DNA of 64,000 nucleotides from Mixophyes australis (GCA_036250195.1 JAVHZZ010000004.1:318803706-318867705); one strand, 5' to 3'; shown: positions 21,950 to 32,780, counted from the stretch's first letter. The notes: generated by a model not told the origin, from the letters alone. Numbers and translations: made by a program.

Positions 21950-23025
21950 ATATATATAGATATATAGTGATTAAGCTGCTTTTGTAATATCTATATATGT
22001 ATACGCTAATATATTTAATTTTAGAGGAAAAAGGGTTTGCAGCTATAACAACTTATAAGGACAGAGATTAAGAGATATGGAAACACGGATTGTCCATGAA
22101 CACACCAAAAAAATATATAAAAACTTTCTTCCTCCTGCAAACAATAGTGAAATCGGGTCATGTGATCATTTGGAGAGTGAAAGTAATTAATGAAACAATT
22201 GGACACCTGTGAGATGCTTTAAATACGGCTTTCATTAACTAAGCTATACTTGTCTCTGATGAAACAGCTGAGGAGCTGAGAAACGCGTCAAGTTGCTGAT
22301 TATATGAGTTTTGGCCATTGAGACCCCGGGGACTCCACACCACAAGTACGGATTGTCATTTACTGCTATTTGTCAGCTAAAGTGGTGGAAAGCTCTATAA
22401 GCGCTGTATGCGCCGGAATGATAGGACCGAAAGAACGTCAGGTGAATTTCTTCTTCTAACTATACGGGACTCGCATTCATGCTTAGTGAGAACCACGATC
22501 TCCTGAATATGCACACGCAGCTGTGCCCAAAAATCAGTTGAGAGAGAGAGGAACCTTTTCCTATTAGTTATTTGGGATATTTGAACATATCCTATATAAG
22601 GGACTTTGAGATTAAATTCCACAGGCTGGAATCTATTTACACTCAGCCGATTCTACGTTTCTATAACTCTGGATCCATCAGTATGGAATATATATATCTA
22701 TGTCCTTAATGAGCATTATTTCCATACTCACATATATTGACAATCCTCTATGGTGTTAACCTTTTACTCTTTGAATTTTATTAGACTACTTAGATGAGAT
22801 AGTCTTGTATACTGTATATATTTATTCATGTCTATGGTCATATTCACAGTCTATGTTATTAATGGTTAATAAAACACTATTATTGAAATGTATACCTAGC
22901 ACTCCTATTTTTATCCTTTTTTTGGTATATTCTGTTTTTATAGGTCCAGAACCTATTAGTGACGCTGCTGATCTACATTTCTAAGATCGATACCTAGCGC
23001 CTAATATTTTTGTGTTATCTGTTGC
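21950..23025. mobile_element. Nested repeat with GAAACGCGTC motif, class unknown
   Basis: Between GC-rich hAT-like flanks lies an AT-rich block with TATATA-rich edges, a CTGATGA...GAAACGCGTC motif at 22256-22289, a CTATATAAGGGAC stretch near 22590, and an end reading CCTAGCGCCTAATATTTTTG near 23000. I associate the GAAACGCGT motif with dispersed frog repeats but cannot name the family. No open frame is significant. Boundaries are approximate. Confidence 0.45.
22256..22289 (+). ncRNA. Hammerhead-ribozyme-like core (degenerate?)
   Basis: CTGATGA (22256-22262) is followed by a 5-bp hairpin CAGCT-GAGG-AGCTG (22265-22278) and then GAAAC (22280-22284), the spacing of the conserved hammerhead core around stem II. 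GTC (22287-22289) would supply a cleavage triplet in a type-I fold with a very short stem III. Against it, the stem II base is padded by unpaired A residues and stem I pairs poorly. It may be a dead ribozyme from a retroelement or a coincidence. Confidence 0.25.
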
Positions 23026-23989
23026 TGATGGCCTCAGACAGGAAGTGCTCATTTCACTTTCTGTCTGAGCAGCTTGGAGTGATGCAGCAGAGAGCAAGGT
23101 AAGTGTCTGTGTGTGTGTGCCTGTCTGTCTGTCTGTCTTCCATTGTGCTTGGCATTTCAATTCACCAATGCATATCTACCAACATTTATAAATGGAAAAT
23201 CAGGCCAAAACAAACTCCAATATGATTTACGTAAAGCACACCCTCAATTTACACTCACACACTACCCAAATCTGCCCATTCATTAATTATAAAGCCCTTC
23301 ACACTTCCCTCTAACTTGCCCCTTTCAATGTCCACAAATAGCTGGCATGTCCCCATGGCACCCACTTACCATAGATGGCGTGAGTTGTGGCAAACATGCT
23401 CTTCAAATCGAAATTGTCCTGCTTAAATTGGAACAGTGGAGAGGCATGCTGTTCACACTTCAATAAATACAGCAATATAGAGCAATGCACCTAATATTGC
23501 AGAACATGTAGACCCCAAATCAGCCCTGAGCTCAATATTAATATAAATGGCAGAGCATTGCAGAGCTGGGGTCATAATGTGTAACTTGATCTTGGGGCTG
23601 AATTAAATACGTTTAATTTGACCACAATATGGCAGGGCATGTTTTAATGCATGGTGCTACATAATGTAGGAGGATACCCCTAATGTAATGCCATAGTGTG
23701 GGTGCATTTTATGATGTTGTAAAGGAGATTATTTATTTATTCTGTGACCTTAGGCAAGCATTTATTTTATGTTCTAACATAAAACATATATATGTTATTA
23801 CAATGCTGCCCTGCTTGTATATTGAGTTTTGAACAGCCAGTTCGCCACTATGTTTGATTGCCAGTATAATTTAATACTTCTTGGGATATAAATTGCCCTT
23901 TGCAAATGTAAGAGAAGTAATGTTAAGCAACAGTCACTTTTACCTTTGCAGTCTGGCTGGGCCGACTGCATATGTAGACTTAACCTCAT

Positions 23990-24148
23990 GTGTCAAACTC
24001 CCATTGTCCAATAGATTGTAAGCTTGCGAGCAGGGCCTTCTCACCTCTTTGTCTGTTTTACCCAGTTTGTTTATTAGTTTACTATGTTTGTCCCCAATTG
24101 TAAAGCGCTACGGAATATGTTGGCGCTATATAAATAAATGATGATGAT
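23990..24148 (+). mobile_element. SINE 3' part with GCGCTATATAAATAAA(TGA)n tail
   Basis: The sequence contains GATTGTAAGCTTGCGAGCAG, GTAAAGCGCTACGGAATATG and GGCGCTATATAAATAAATGA with three to four TGA repeats. It belongs to the same tail class as the SINEs at 16.2 and 56.4 kb, but with a different body, and it lacks a tRNA-like head. Confidence 0.75.
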
Positions 24149-24366
24149 GAGGGCAGCAGGGGGCTTGTGGCAGTATAATGTGTGTGAGGGCAGCAGGGGG
24201 CTTGTGGCAGTATAACGTGTGAGGGCAGCAGGGGGCTTGTGGCAATGTAGTGTGTGTGAGGGCACAAGGGGCTTGTGGCAATGTAGTGTGTGTGAGGGCA
24301 CAAGGGGCTTGTGGCAATGTAGTGTGTGTGAGGGCACAAGGGGCTTGTGGAAATGTAATGTGTGAG
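24149..24366. repeat. Minisatellite, about six 36-37-bp units
   Basis: Units such as GAGGGCACAAGGGGCTTGTG followed by GCAATGTAGTGTGTGT repeat head to tail. The first three carry GCAGCAGGGGG instead of GCACAAGGGG, so the array has two sub-types in blocks. The open minus-strand frames here are products of the near-triplet period. It directly follows the (TGA)n tail of the SINE. Confidence 0.93.
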
Positions 24367-24369
24367 GTA

Positions 24370-25080
24370 GGTAGTGGCTAATTAATGGGTATTATTTTGT
24401 TTGTGGGGTGATGGAGAGGCAATTTAATTTAATAGTGGGGTTGGTGCAGACTTATCAATGTAGGTTGGGATGATTAATTTAATGTTGGGGTGGTTTGGGC
24501 GCTATTAATTAAATGTGTGGCAGAGTTTTGGAAAAAGGATTGCTATTTCTTAAAAGTGAATGCAAGTTATTTAATGTACTGTAGGAAATTGGTTTATTTA
24601 ATAAATGTGATTACTATTAAATTTAATGTTTGAGGGCTATGGATCTTTTTATTAAAGATGAATAAAATTATTTTACAGTCGGGCTGGTTACAGGAAAGGG
24701 GCATTAATAATAAAACATGAATTGTTTTGATTTAATGTCGGACTGCATAGAGACAGGGAGGACTACTGTGTTCACTCATTGCTGATATTTCTATATGTCA
24801 TGTACCTATTCTATTTCCAAACAGGGAACCAACATTCCAGGATCCCGACAACTGAGCTTAGGACCCAAGCAGCAGCAACATATATTTAAAGCGGAAAGAA
24901 CAGGTAGGAGAGAGCAGGACATTCTGCCAACTGTCCTGATTCTGGTGGGGTAGGCCTGAATTTGGGGACTGACCCACTAAGTCAGGACATTGTCCTGACT
25001 ACAGGTACAGTTGGGAGGTATGTCCCACTTAACACTGCTCTACTCATAAAGGGGGAGCTGCCTGCACCTACCACTAGTGC
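24370..25080. repeat. AT-rich degenerate array and unique block shared with 11041-12000
   Basis: From 24370 to 24740 there are degenerate units with TTTAATGTxGGG cores. They are followed by a block (AACAGGTAGGAGAG, CCTGAATTTGGGGACTG, GTTGGGAGGTATGTCCC) that aligns in order with 11700-11900. This appears to be internal sequence of the hAT composite family. Confidence 0.65.
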
Positions 25081-25193
25081 ACACAGTATTGTCTGTGTAT
25101 TTGTCTAAAATTATAGCCATAGCACACTTTAGGGGCCCCCCTGTCTAAAGTGCCCCGGGCCCCCCAGAGCCTTAATCCAGCTCTGCCTAGCAT

Positions 25194-26678
25194 AAAAACA
25201 AAGGAAGAAAGACACAATGATGGAGACTAATTTTAGAACAGGTAAAATACAAGGAAACACTGCTACAGTTTTCATGGTCCATAAAAAATACATTTAATAA
25301 AACTGAAGAAGATCAATTTACCATAGAACGACCAGTATCCCAGACAAAACCGTTTCTTGCAAATCATATTATGTTGTTGACATTAGCAAAAACATTTTTT
25401 GCATTAGACGGAAAAGAGTAATTTTATGGATTTTTTTGTTAAATGAATGTAACCAATGTGTAAAAATAATGAAACACACACAATGCACACAAACGACTGT
25501 GCCAAATTATTGCAGCTCTGGGAGCAGTAACATTTGTGCCAACAAGTTACTGTGTATGGATTTCATGCACTCATTCAGTCTTGTATACAATAAAATGTTC
25601 TTTTTAATAGTGCCAAAGATAGCTTTGCCACAGTAATCCTGCAGCACATGCAAGACTTATAATTATAGCATAGAGGGAAACTTTTTTCCCCCTGTAATAG
25701 AGAAATATACTATTTGCAATGAAAACTACCATGAACCCATAGGTTTATTTCCTCTGCAGTAATCTGAGATCATTGATTGGATTCTTTTCTATTCAGCTCA
25801 TTTCTTTTACTGAAGATTTGTGCGTCTGAAAGAGCAAATAGGGTGGTCAGGCTTCATTACAGACAACTGTAGCAGCCAATATTCTTTACTGCTTGCCTGT
25901 GCAGAAGTAACAAGTAAACTGTTCAACATTTTCTACACTGGACCCGTTTTGACAGTATTCTACTTCTTAATAAGTGTTACAGCTAAACAGCTAAGGTGTA
26001 TTGGTTAAAGACATTTGCAAGTCAATTGAAGAGATTCAGTCAATACTAAAACTGACACAAGTAAAAATACTTATCTAAGGTCTACACATTTGAAATTTTG
26101 ATATGAGTTTCTACCAGCATTTTAGAGACAATTGTATAGGTTCCAATGCGTTGAAAAGTGACAAACGCACAAAAAATAGAACATGTAGCCTTTCAAAATA
26201 CACATTTGCATCACAACACCTGGTAAAAAGTAAGTGGGCACCAGATTGCAATGTGTTTTAGTGTCATATCTGTTTACATGCATTTACCCAGTGTCAAAAA
26301 TGCATTTGAAATTCATATAAAAAAATGCTATGTGGCTTTAAGTAAAACATTGCAAAGGGAGTATGATCCAGAAATGAAACATAAATTAGAATAGACCTTA
26401 TGAGATGCTCAGGTAATTATCTATATACCTTACAAAATGAATACAGTAGTCGGCTACTATTTATCCTGCTTATCTCCCTATTGGAGTAACCCATGTTGCA
26501 TTACTTACTTGATCTGAAGAGGTCGAACAGATGAGAATGTTGTCACAAATGGTTCTGAATATCACTTAGACATTGGGATCATTGCATGATCTCTTTTCCA
26601 ACATTTCAGACTCTTGCAATTTATAACTGTGCCTCTGCTGATCATACAATGTAAACTATTGATCTATCAGAAATACAC
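25194..26678. other. Unassigned AT-rich sequence
   Basis: No gene, terminal repeat or tandem array is recognised here. Confidence 0.5.
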
Positions 26679-26681
26679 TTA

Positions 26682-26856
26682 GAGCTAGATTTACTAAACT
26701 GCGGGTTTGAAAAAGTGGAGATGTTGCCTATAGCAACCAATCAGATTCTAGCTGTCATTTATTTAGTGCACTCTACAAAATGACAGCTAGAATCTGATTG
26801 GTTGCTATAGGCAACATCTCCACTTTTTCAAACCCGCAGTTTAGTAAATCTAGCCC
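26682..26856. mobile_element. PIF/Harbinger-like palindromic MITE, copy 1 (175 bp)
   Basis: The element is almost a complete palindrome. Arms of about 75 bp run from GCTAGATTTACTAAACTGCG through GAAAAAGTGGAGATGTTGCC and TATAGCAACCAATCAGATTC to GACAGCTAGAATC. TTA flanks both ends (26679-26681 and 26857-26859), the PIF/Harbinger duplication. Two more copies lie at 35169 and 40861. There is no coding capacity. Confidence 0.85.
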
Positions 26857-26901
26857 TTAGTTTTGACCCACAGTTTTCACTGCCACATCCACTGATGCGG
26901 A

Positions 26902-27265
26902 TTGCAGAGACTTGATGTGGATAGCAGAGGCCTGTGGATTTGGTTTGATCGCATTGCGTTTTGCTTGGAATGCATCACTAATAAATACTTAACAATTCCT
27001 CATCTGAACTGTGAGGATTTGACACAATACCAGCTACATGCGACAGTTGATAGTGCACTGCCTATGCTGACAACTGCAACATGTGAGGATCCGCCACAAT
27101 ACCAGCTACAGACAACAAGAGGCGGTGCATCATCAACATCGACAACTGCACATTCCTTTTCATTTACTGCAATCAGCACCTTCCTAAAGGTCAAGTCAAT
27201 TAGGATTAAAAGACGTCACCTATATGCAACCTTTATGATGCCCTCACTCCCACCTATCTTTTCAT
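26902..27265 (+). other. Unassigned open frame with a 24-residue imperfect repeat
   Basis: The plus strand is open from 26902 and runs into the hAT terminus at 27266. It contains an imperfect tandem pair (CEDLTQYQLHATVDSALPML then CEDPPQYQLQTTRGGASSTS), about 72 bp per unit, then a basic stretch IRIKRRHLYATFMMP. It reads more like protein than random sequence, but I recognise no family. It could be a fragment of a transposon accessory gene. Confidence 0.3.
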
Positions 27266-27707
27266 TACAGATGCTCACTAACCCCATGTTTTGGTTTTGG
27301 TTTTGGATCTGGATTACCTTCAGGTTTTGGTTTTGCCAAAACCGCCCTTGCGTGCTTAGGTTTTGTTTTGCTTTTTTTGACAAAATGCAACTTGTTGGGT
27401 GAAAATCACATAATTTAGCTATTATTTTGTACCTACATTATTATTAACCTCAATGACAATAATTTCCAGTCATTTCCAGTCAATTTTTAGCACCTCACAG
27501 GCCACAATATGATTTTCATATAGTTTTGCCCAAAAGACTCTGCCATAGCTCACCCCAAATAGTTGCCAGTGTTCAGTGCTTCAACAGAAGTAATCGGCCT
27601 TAAATTTATTTTTCAAAGTCTCCACTCACATTGTATTGTGCCATAGCATTATTAATAGCCCTGGCAGTGTTCTTTAAAGTGTAGTGACATTGTACTGTGC
27701 CATCGAT

Positions 27708-27818
27708 ATGGATTCACATCAGTCGAGAACAGACCAGGAGCACCAAGCAGCTGCTGGCACCAGTCCTGATGATAGGAATGCCTGTACGTCATCTGCTAAA
27801 GCCTATGTTAAAAACTGA
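27708..27818 (+). pseudogene. hAT transposase N-terminal segment
   Basis: The frame begins MDSHQSRTDQEHQAAAGTSP, continues to a Cys-Thr-Ser-Ser / KAYVKN end, and meets a TGA. It is homologous to 14953-15105 in the non-autonomous copy (MDSKQSTYEQ...), about two thirds identical by eye. A frameshift just before the stop probably explains the early termination, since the other copy continues in frame. Confidence 0.55.
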
Positions 27819-27914
27819 GGTGCATAGTGTTTTTAAAGTGAGGGAAACCAAAATGTAAAAAAACAAAATTTTCCTTGGTAAATTAAGAATTTTCCTTGGT
27901 AAATTAAGGCAAAG

Positions 27915-28081
27915 TTAAATGGGGTAGGGACTGATGTGAGCTAACATAACTTATAACTATATCTTGTAACTATCTACATAACTAACATAACTTATAATGG
28001 TTTCTGCTTAGTTCTCATCTGCTCTGTGTAGCGCAGCACAATTACTGGCGCTATATAATTAGCTGCTGCTGATGAGGATGA
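27915..28081 (+). mobile_element. SINE 3' part inside the hAT transposase
   Basis: AGGGACTGATGTGAG, then TGTGTAGCGCAGCACAATTA, CTGGCGCTATATAATTAG and a GATGAGGATGATGA tail match the SINE 3' body and tail of the copy at 16205-16340. It contains an extra AACTTATAACTA-type duplication in the middle. Its tail abuts transposase sequence at 28082. Confidence 0.6.
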
Positions 28082-28960
28082 TGACAGGGACATGCAGGAG
28101 ATGCTATTTGTGGCTGTAAAAATTTCTGGACTTTACCGCCATTCTCCAACAGCATGTAGGAGATTGCAGCAAAATGTACCCAAGTACTTCACATTTTTCA
28201 GAAGTAGGCTACTCTGTGTATCAGCAGCTTCAGTAAGAGGCATACAGCTGATAATCTGTTACAAAAAGTAAGGGATGTCATTACAACATAGCTAATCCTT
28301 CTTGGACTCTCCTGAGGATATGTGATTTCTGATAATGACACCAATATTGTTAGAGCATTGCAGCGAGGGGGGAATTCCATCACATTTCTTGTTTTGCTCA
28401 CACAATCAACATGGTGTTACAGAACTTGTAAAAAATGACAATGACATGCAGGAGATGCTGTTTGTGTCCCGAATAATTTAGGGTAATTTTCGGGATTCTG
28501 CAACAGCATGTAGGAGAATGCAGCAGCTGCAAGAAGACTAGCATTTGAGTGGAATGTACTTTAGTTCAGCGAAGTAGTCACCTGTGAAGAGAGTGCAGAC
28601 ACGATTAGATTGAGTCAAGTGATTGCCTTAATTATACTTTTTGAGAAGCAGCTGGAGAAGTAAATAAAAAGTAAATCTGCTAACTATGTTGTAATTGTAG
28701 ATCTAGGACTTAATTCGCTTTACCAGGATCCAAGAGCTATCAACATCTTATAATGACGTCTACTCCTTCAGTTTCTCTGGCAACTGCTTCTCGGAAAAAC
28801 TTAGCTTTCCCAAGACACCCAGTGGTGATGCAGATGAGTCAGCACAACATTTTGACATTTGCTCTGCTGTAAAAGAATTGACAAAAAAGCGTGACAGCTC
28901 TGCCATAAAATGAACTACAAACCAATGAGGAAGGCCATTATCTGCAATTACATCAAAGTA
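28082..28960 (+). pseudogene. hAT transposase core, rearranged
   Basis: Colinear comparison with 1-820 shows a rearrangement. 28082-28180 corresponds to about 338-430; then 28195-28410 corresponds to about 105-315, including the TGATAATGACACCAATATTGT block (DNA-N-I motif) and the TTTTGCTCACACAATCAACA block (AHTINL motif). 28430-28530 corresponds to 338-430 again. Thus the GACATGCAGGAGATGCT segment occurs twice, about 350 bp apart. Stops and frameshifts are frequent. From 28690 it matches the antisense copy near 53.0-53.37 kb (ACCAGGATCCxAGAG). Confidence 0.75.
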
Positions 28961-29801
28961 CACAGACTTCTATGATGGTGGATTCCAGCATGGATGAATT
29001 AGTATGGTTTGAGGGAGATGTACACAATGATGAGGGTGATTATGATGACAGTGTATATTGCAGCAGGGGCTGAAATCTAGCTAAGAGAAGGGAGCTACCT
29101 GATGCTGATATGCCTGGTAATATTTTGGGTAGAATGGCATGTTGGCAATTTTATGTTTTTCTACAGTAAACTTTCACCTTTTTTAGAGAGTTTTTTTTTC
29201 TTTAAAAAGGTACAAGATTTTTATTTACATTTTTGTTTCCCTGACTTAAAAACAGTATGCAATTGAACATAGACTTTAGTACATGTGGTAGAAGGATTAG
29301 TATCATCATGACTGAGACTGGAGAGTGACAAGAACAATGCCACCCCTCCTGTTTCTGTATGAGCTATAGCACAGCAGAATGTCACTGGAGACTTTGAAGA
29401 ACACTGACAGCCCTATTATTACAATTTCTGTTTCAGCACTGAACCCTGCCACCTCTCCTGTTTCTGAGTGAGCTATGGTACAATAAAATGTAACTGCAGA
29501 TTTAGACCAAGCCAGGCAGGCCTATAATTTCTATTTCAGCAATTACAATTAGCAATGGAGCAATGGAGCTCTTCTCTTTTGGTGTTACCTATATAACGCA
29601 GTAGAATTTGCCTGCAAATTCTACAGACAAGCCTGCTTGTCTTCCTCTTCATCAATGACTCTTAGCAATTGAGCACCCATCTTTGGGTGTATATCAGACC
29701 CTACACTTTGTAGTGCAAATTAAAAAAAAAAGCCTCAGTTAGCATTAGGATGTGATCAAAGTGAGGAGGGAGCACAGGATTACAGCCCACTAAGCCCTAC
29801 C

Positions 29802-30173
29802 CAGGGCCGGATTAAGGGAATGGAGGCCCCTGGGCTAAGGGCGCCTCCAATCCCCTGTGAGGCCCCCAATGTGAGCCACCCGCCGCCCCCCCCAAGCGCT
29901 TACCTGTCAGTTCAGTCCTCCATCCCCGGCGCGCTGTAAGCTCCTTACTGAGGAGATCTCGCGAGAGTTCACTCGCGAGATCTCCTCAGTAAACAGATTA
30001 CTGAGCGCCGGGGACGGAGCACTGAACTGACTGTGCTCAGCAGCATTGATCGGGCTGGGGGCGCCCCCACCCCTGGACCGATCAATAATGCTGCTGAAAA
30101 CTTTGAAGGGCCCCCTGGATGCCCAAGGCCCCTGGGCTATAGCCCAGTTAGACCTCGGGTTAATCCGGCCCTG
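29802..30173. mobile_element. hAT MITE, 372 bp, with exact 8-bp duplication
   Basis: Ends CAGGGCCGGATTAAGG and (inverted) CAGGGCCGGATTAACC form the terminal repeat, each followed by a GGCCCCTGGGCT-type block. GCCCTACC flanks both ends exactly (29794-29801 and 30174-30181). The core is a GC-rich foldback, GAGGAGATCTCGCGAGAG against CTCGCGAGATCTCCTC, near 29955-29990. There is no coding capacity. Its termini are of the same class as those of the 3.5-kb composite at 21691. Confidence 0.93.
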
Positions 30174-30181
30174 GCCCTACC

Positions 30182-31740
30182 CATTCCATATTGTTATTGT
30201 AGTAGTGCAGATGGATAGTGGTGGACAGTATATAAGTGTACCTGGTGACAGGCATTCAGTCACCCCGCCTTTGTAAATTAACCATGCGTTGTCTATACAC
30301 ATACATCTAAATGTTTTCTCCTATTTGTACTGACTATAGAGGCTACAAAATATGCACGTTGTATTTAAATTATGAGAACACCATATGGTCAGGAAACAAA
30401 GGTGTTTATTTTAGCATTGAAAGGTTTTTTTTTTAGTTTTATCACACAGTGATATAGGTGAATAGGCCCCAGCTTACTAGAAGACCATAAATAGCACAAT
30501 ATATTTATCTGTGGATAATGTGAAAATACAGTACTGTTAGCTTTCTGCTATATTTTTTTATAAGTGCATGTAAAAAAAAATGTAACTCAACACTGCTAAG
30601 CGTGTTTCTTCCTCTCGAATAATGGAGCGCACGTTATGAATATGAGAAAGAAAAAGGAAAAAGAAAATATATAAGAAATAGACAAAATAGAATGACTATA
30701 GTTACACATGTCTATGACTTATCTCCTCCTAGCCAGTACCATCTCTGTTTCAGTATTCACCTCCACGTTGTTTGTTCACTCTATGGGTGCCTCCCCAATG
30801 TCTCCTCCCCAGGTCTGTTATATATTCTCCCCCATGTTTTCTCCACATGTCAGCTTCCACATATCTACACCACATTACTTATCCAAGTCTACTTTGTCAT
30901 TTTACTTGTTGTCCTGCATGTATGCTTCCTATGCTTCTTGTGTACATCCCCATTTCCCTATGTCTGCTCCCACATTTGCTTTTACCTCTCTCATTAATTC
31001 TATATGCTATCCAATACCTGTGAGCTCTTTCATGCATCCTCATCTGCTTTCCATGATTACCTGCCCCCCCTACCCCAATGACCATGACATCATCAAACAT
31101 TGCTCCCAAACTCAACTAAAAAGCTTCTATGCTGTGATGACAAATTGCAATGCTAATAGAAGAGGACAAAGAAGTGCTGTGCTATGAAACCAGGTCAAGA
31201 ACCCAGTTGAAAAGACAACTTAATGACATGGTAGGCATTGTGGCATCTCACTACCCTCTTTACTATACACTCTCTATAAAAGGTACTTACTCAAGAAAAA
31301 ACAAATATGGGGAAAACATGACCTAACCATACTGACCTAGCATCAGTGCAATCCTCAATCATGTGTCACCCCCACTCTGCCTTCCGTCAGTATCATATGC
31401 ACCTTATTTATGCCAGGTACGTATCATAGACACGTACGTTCCCCTTACAGACATCTTTTCAGTCATTTATTTTACGCGCAACAAACACATTGGGTATCAG
31501 GAATAAAAAAAAGTAATAAACCCTCTAATACAGCATAAACAACTCCCCGTCTCGTGTACCAATATTTTTCTACTAAAAATAAACCAAAAAAAAACAGTCA
31601 ATCCTCCCTTTTGACTGTCCCTAAAATGGCAGAGTGCATAAAAATATACATGCTAATAATGTGGTATTGTTTGATGAATTTCAAAGCAGGGAAGCCAGTC
31701 TTCACTCTGGTACATAAAGTGTTCAATACTAGCATCCATC
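30182..31740. other. Unassigned; C/T-rich stretch at 30.7-31.1 kb
   Basis: Overlapping open frames on the plus strand at 30692-31187 arise from a C/T-rich stretch with recurring TCTCCTCCC and CCACAT words. They look like low-complexity translation, not a gene. The remainder is AT-rich and featureless. Confidence 0.45.
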
Positions 31741-31742
31741 TC

Positions 31743-31801
<59 letters not shown>

Positions 31802-31845
31802 GTCTAACTATCTATCTCTATCTATCTCTGTCTACCTATCTGTTA
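31741..31845. repeat. (TCTA)n microsatellite
   Basis: About fifteen perfect TCTA/CTAT repeats are followed by variants (TGTCTAAC, TATCTCTATC) to about 31845. Confidence 0.97.
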
Positions 31846-31887
31846 TAATACAATTATTATTTCATTTTTGCCATTTGTGTCAACCAC

Positions 31888-32780
31888 TGACACAGCTAGA
31901 AGTCCGATGAGAATAGTATGTAGACTTGGCTGATCTAAATATATAATATGATTCACTTTAGCAGGTAGTTATAGGTATCACAATAGTTCATATAGCAGAA
32001 CAAAGAACGTTATATGCTATCCAGGAACTTGGGTATAACTGGTAACATGCAGGAAGGGGTTGCCTAGAAGTACCAGCGTGATAACAAAATCCAAACTGAG
32101 CGTAGAACTACAGGTCACAGAAGATCCGGTTAACAGGTAAGCGAGAGTTCATCACAATTAGACAACAGCTGGTAATGCACACAACTTGAATTGAAGTAGA
32201 GGCTCCCGGCTTAGCAGTATATTCATATTAACAGTCCAGCAATAATAATCAGCAGAATAATAATAGCCGTGCCCGACATAGAACCACAAACGACAAGAGA
32301 ACTTGATTGTAGTTCAACATAGCATACCGCAACATAGACAGCCGAGTAGAATAGTACTTGAGCCAATCAACATGAGCGCAGATGTAGCAGACAACTCACA
32401 AATAGTTCTGTGTGCAGATGAACAACAACATGTAACTTCAGCTTGTAGATGAACCACGAACTGGCATACAGCAGAGCCGATGGAGAGCAATGATGACGGG
32501 TAACTTCGGCAGCCGATAGTATACAGAAAATAGGCAAAAGATCAGATATGCAGCCAGAACTGACGGCAGTGTGATTAACACGAAGTTCAGGCAATGAGTC
32601 CATGATTACAGGAGCTTGAAATAGTCCTCTAGGACCAATAGGCTTCAGAAGGAGGTCCCAATCAACATATCGAGAAACACCTATGGACAGGTAGAGACTC
32701 TGAAGCGAAAGCAAGCACCAGCATAATTCTTAAAGGGCAAGTCACAACGCCAGCACCTAGCTATGGGATTGGCTGTGTCA
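31888..32780 (-). mobile_element. Candidate solo LTR (893 bp)
   Basis: On the minus strand the block begins TGACACAGCC and ends GCTGTGTCA, so it has the TG...CA ends with a short inverted repeat expected of an LTR. Just inside the start is CCTTTAAGAATTATGCTGG, a composition I associate with frog gypsy-type LTRs. The flanking bases do not form an exact duplication, and no coding sequence adjoins it. It could instead be an unrelated repeat with fortuitous ends. Confidence 0.4.

Larger units (their letters stand above)
21691..25185. mobile_element. Composite hAT-type element, 3,495 bp, with exact 8-bp duplication
   Basis: The left end CATAGCCGGATTAAGG and the inverted right end CAGAGCTGGATTAAGG form degenerate terminal repeats, each followed by a GGGGCA/GGCCCC-rich block. 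CCTAGCAT flanks both ends exactly (21683-21690 and 25186-25193), the 8-bp duplication of a hAT. The same terminal type (CAGGGCCGGATTAAGG) bounds the 372-bp MITE at 29802. No transposase is encoded. The interior holds an AT-rich inserted repeat (about 21950-23025), a SINE 3' end, a 36-bp minisatellite and a degenerate AT-rich array. It is unusually large for a MITE, apparently through nested gain. Confidence 0.9.
27266..29793 (+). mobile_element. Long-TIR hAT element, second copy (left end and decayed interior)
   Basis: The left terminus (TACAGATGCTCACTAACCCC, then ATGTTTTGGTTTTGG repeats) is the reverse complement of the right end seen at 2209, 16172 and 57053. Homology to the 56.75-57.05-kb right end, inverted, continues to about 27560, showing that the family has terminal inverted repeats of roughly 250-300 bp. 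Inside are the transposase N terminus (27708), a SINE tail (27915-28081) and a scrambled transposase core (28082-28960). 28960-29470 is colinear, inverted, with 52545-53005. No right terminus was found, so the element is truncated or its end is unrecognisable. Confidence 0.75.

Noticed and set aside
24074..24339. Three overlapping minus-strand frames with repeats such as SHTLHCHKP
   Set aside because: These are translations of a minisatellite, open in several frames at once.
24149..24366. CRISPR-like array of regular short repeats
   Set aside because: Units are contiguous without unique spacers, and the window is eukaryotic.
31888..32780. Confident call of a solo LTR
   Set aside because: The ends look right, but no target duplication or related copy is visible, so it was kept only as a low-confidence candidate.
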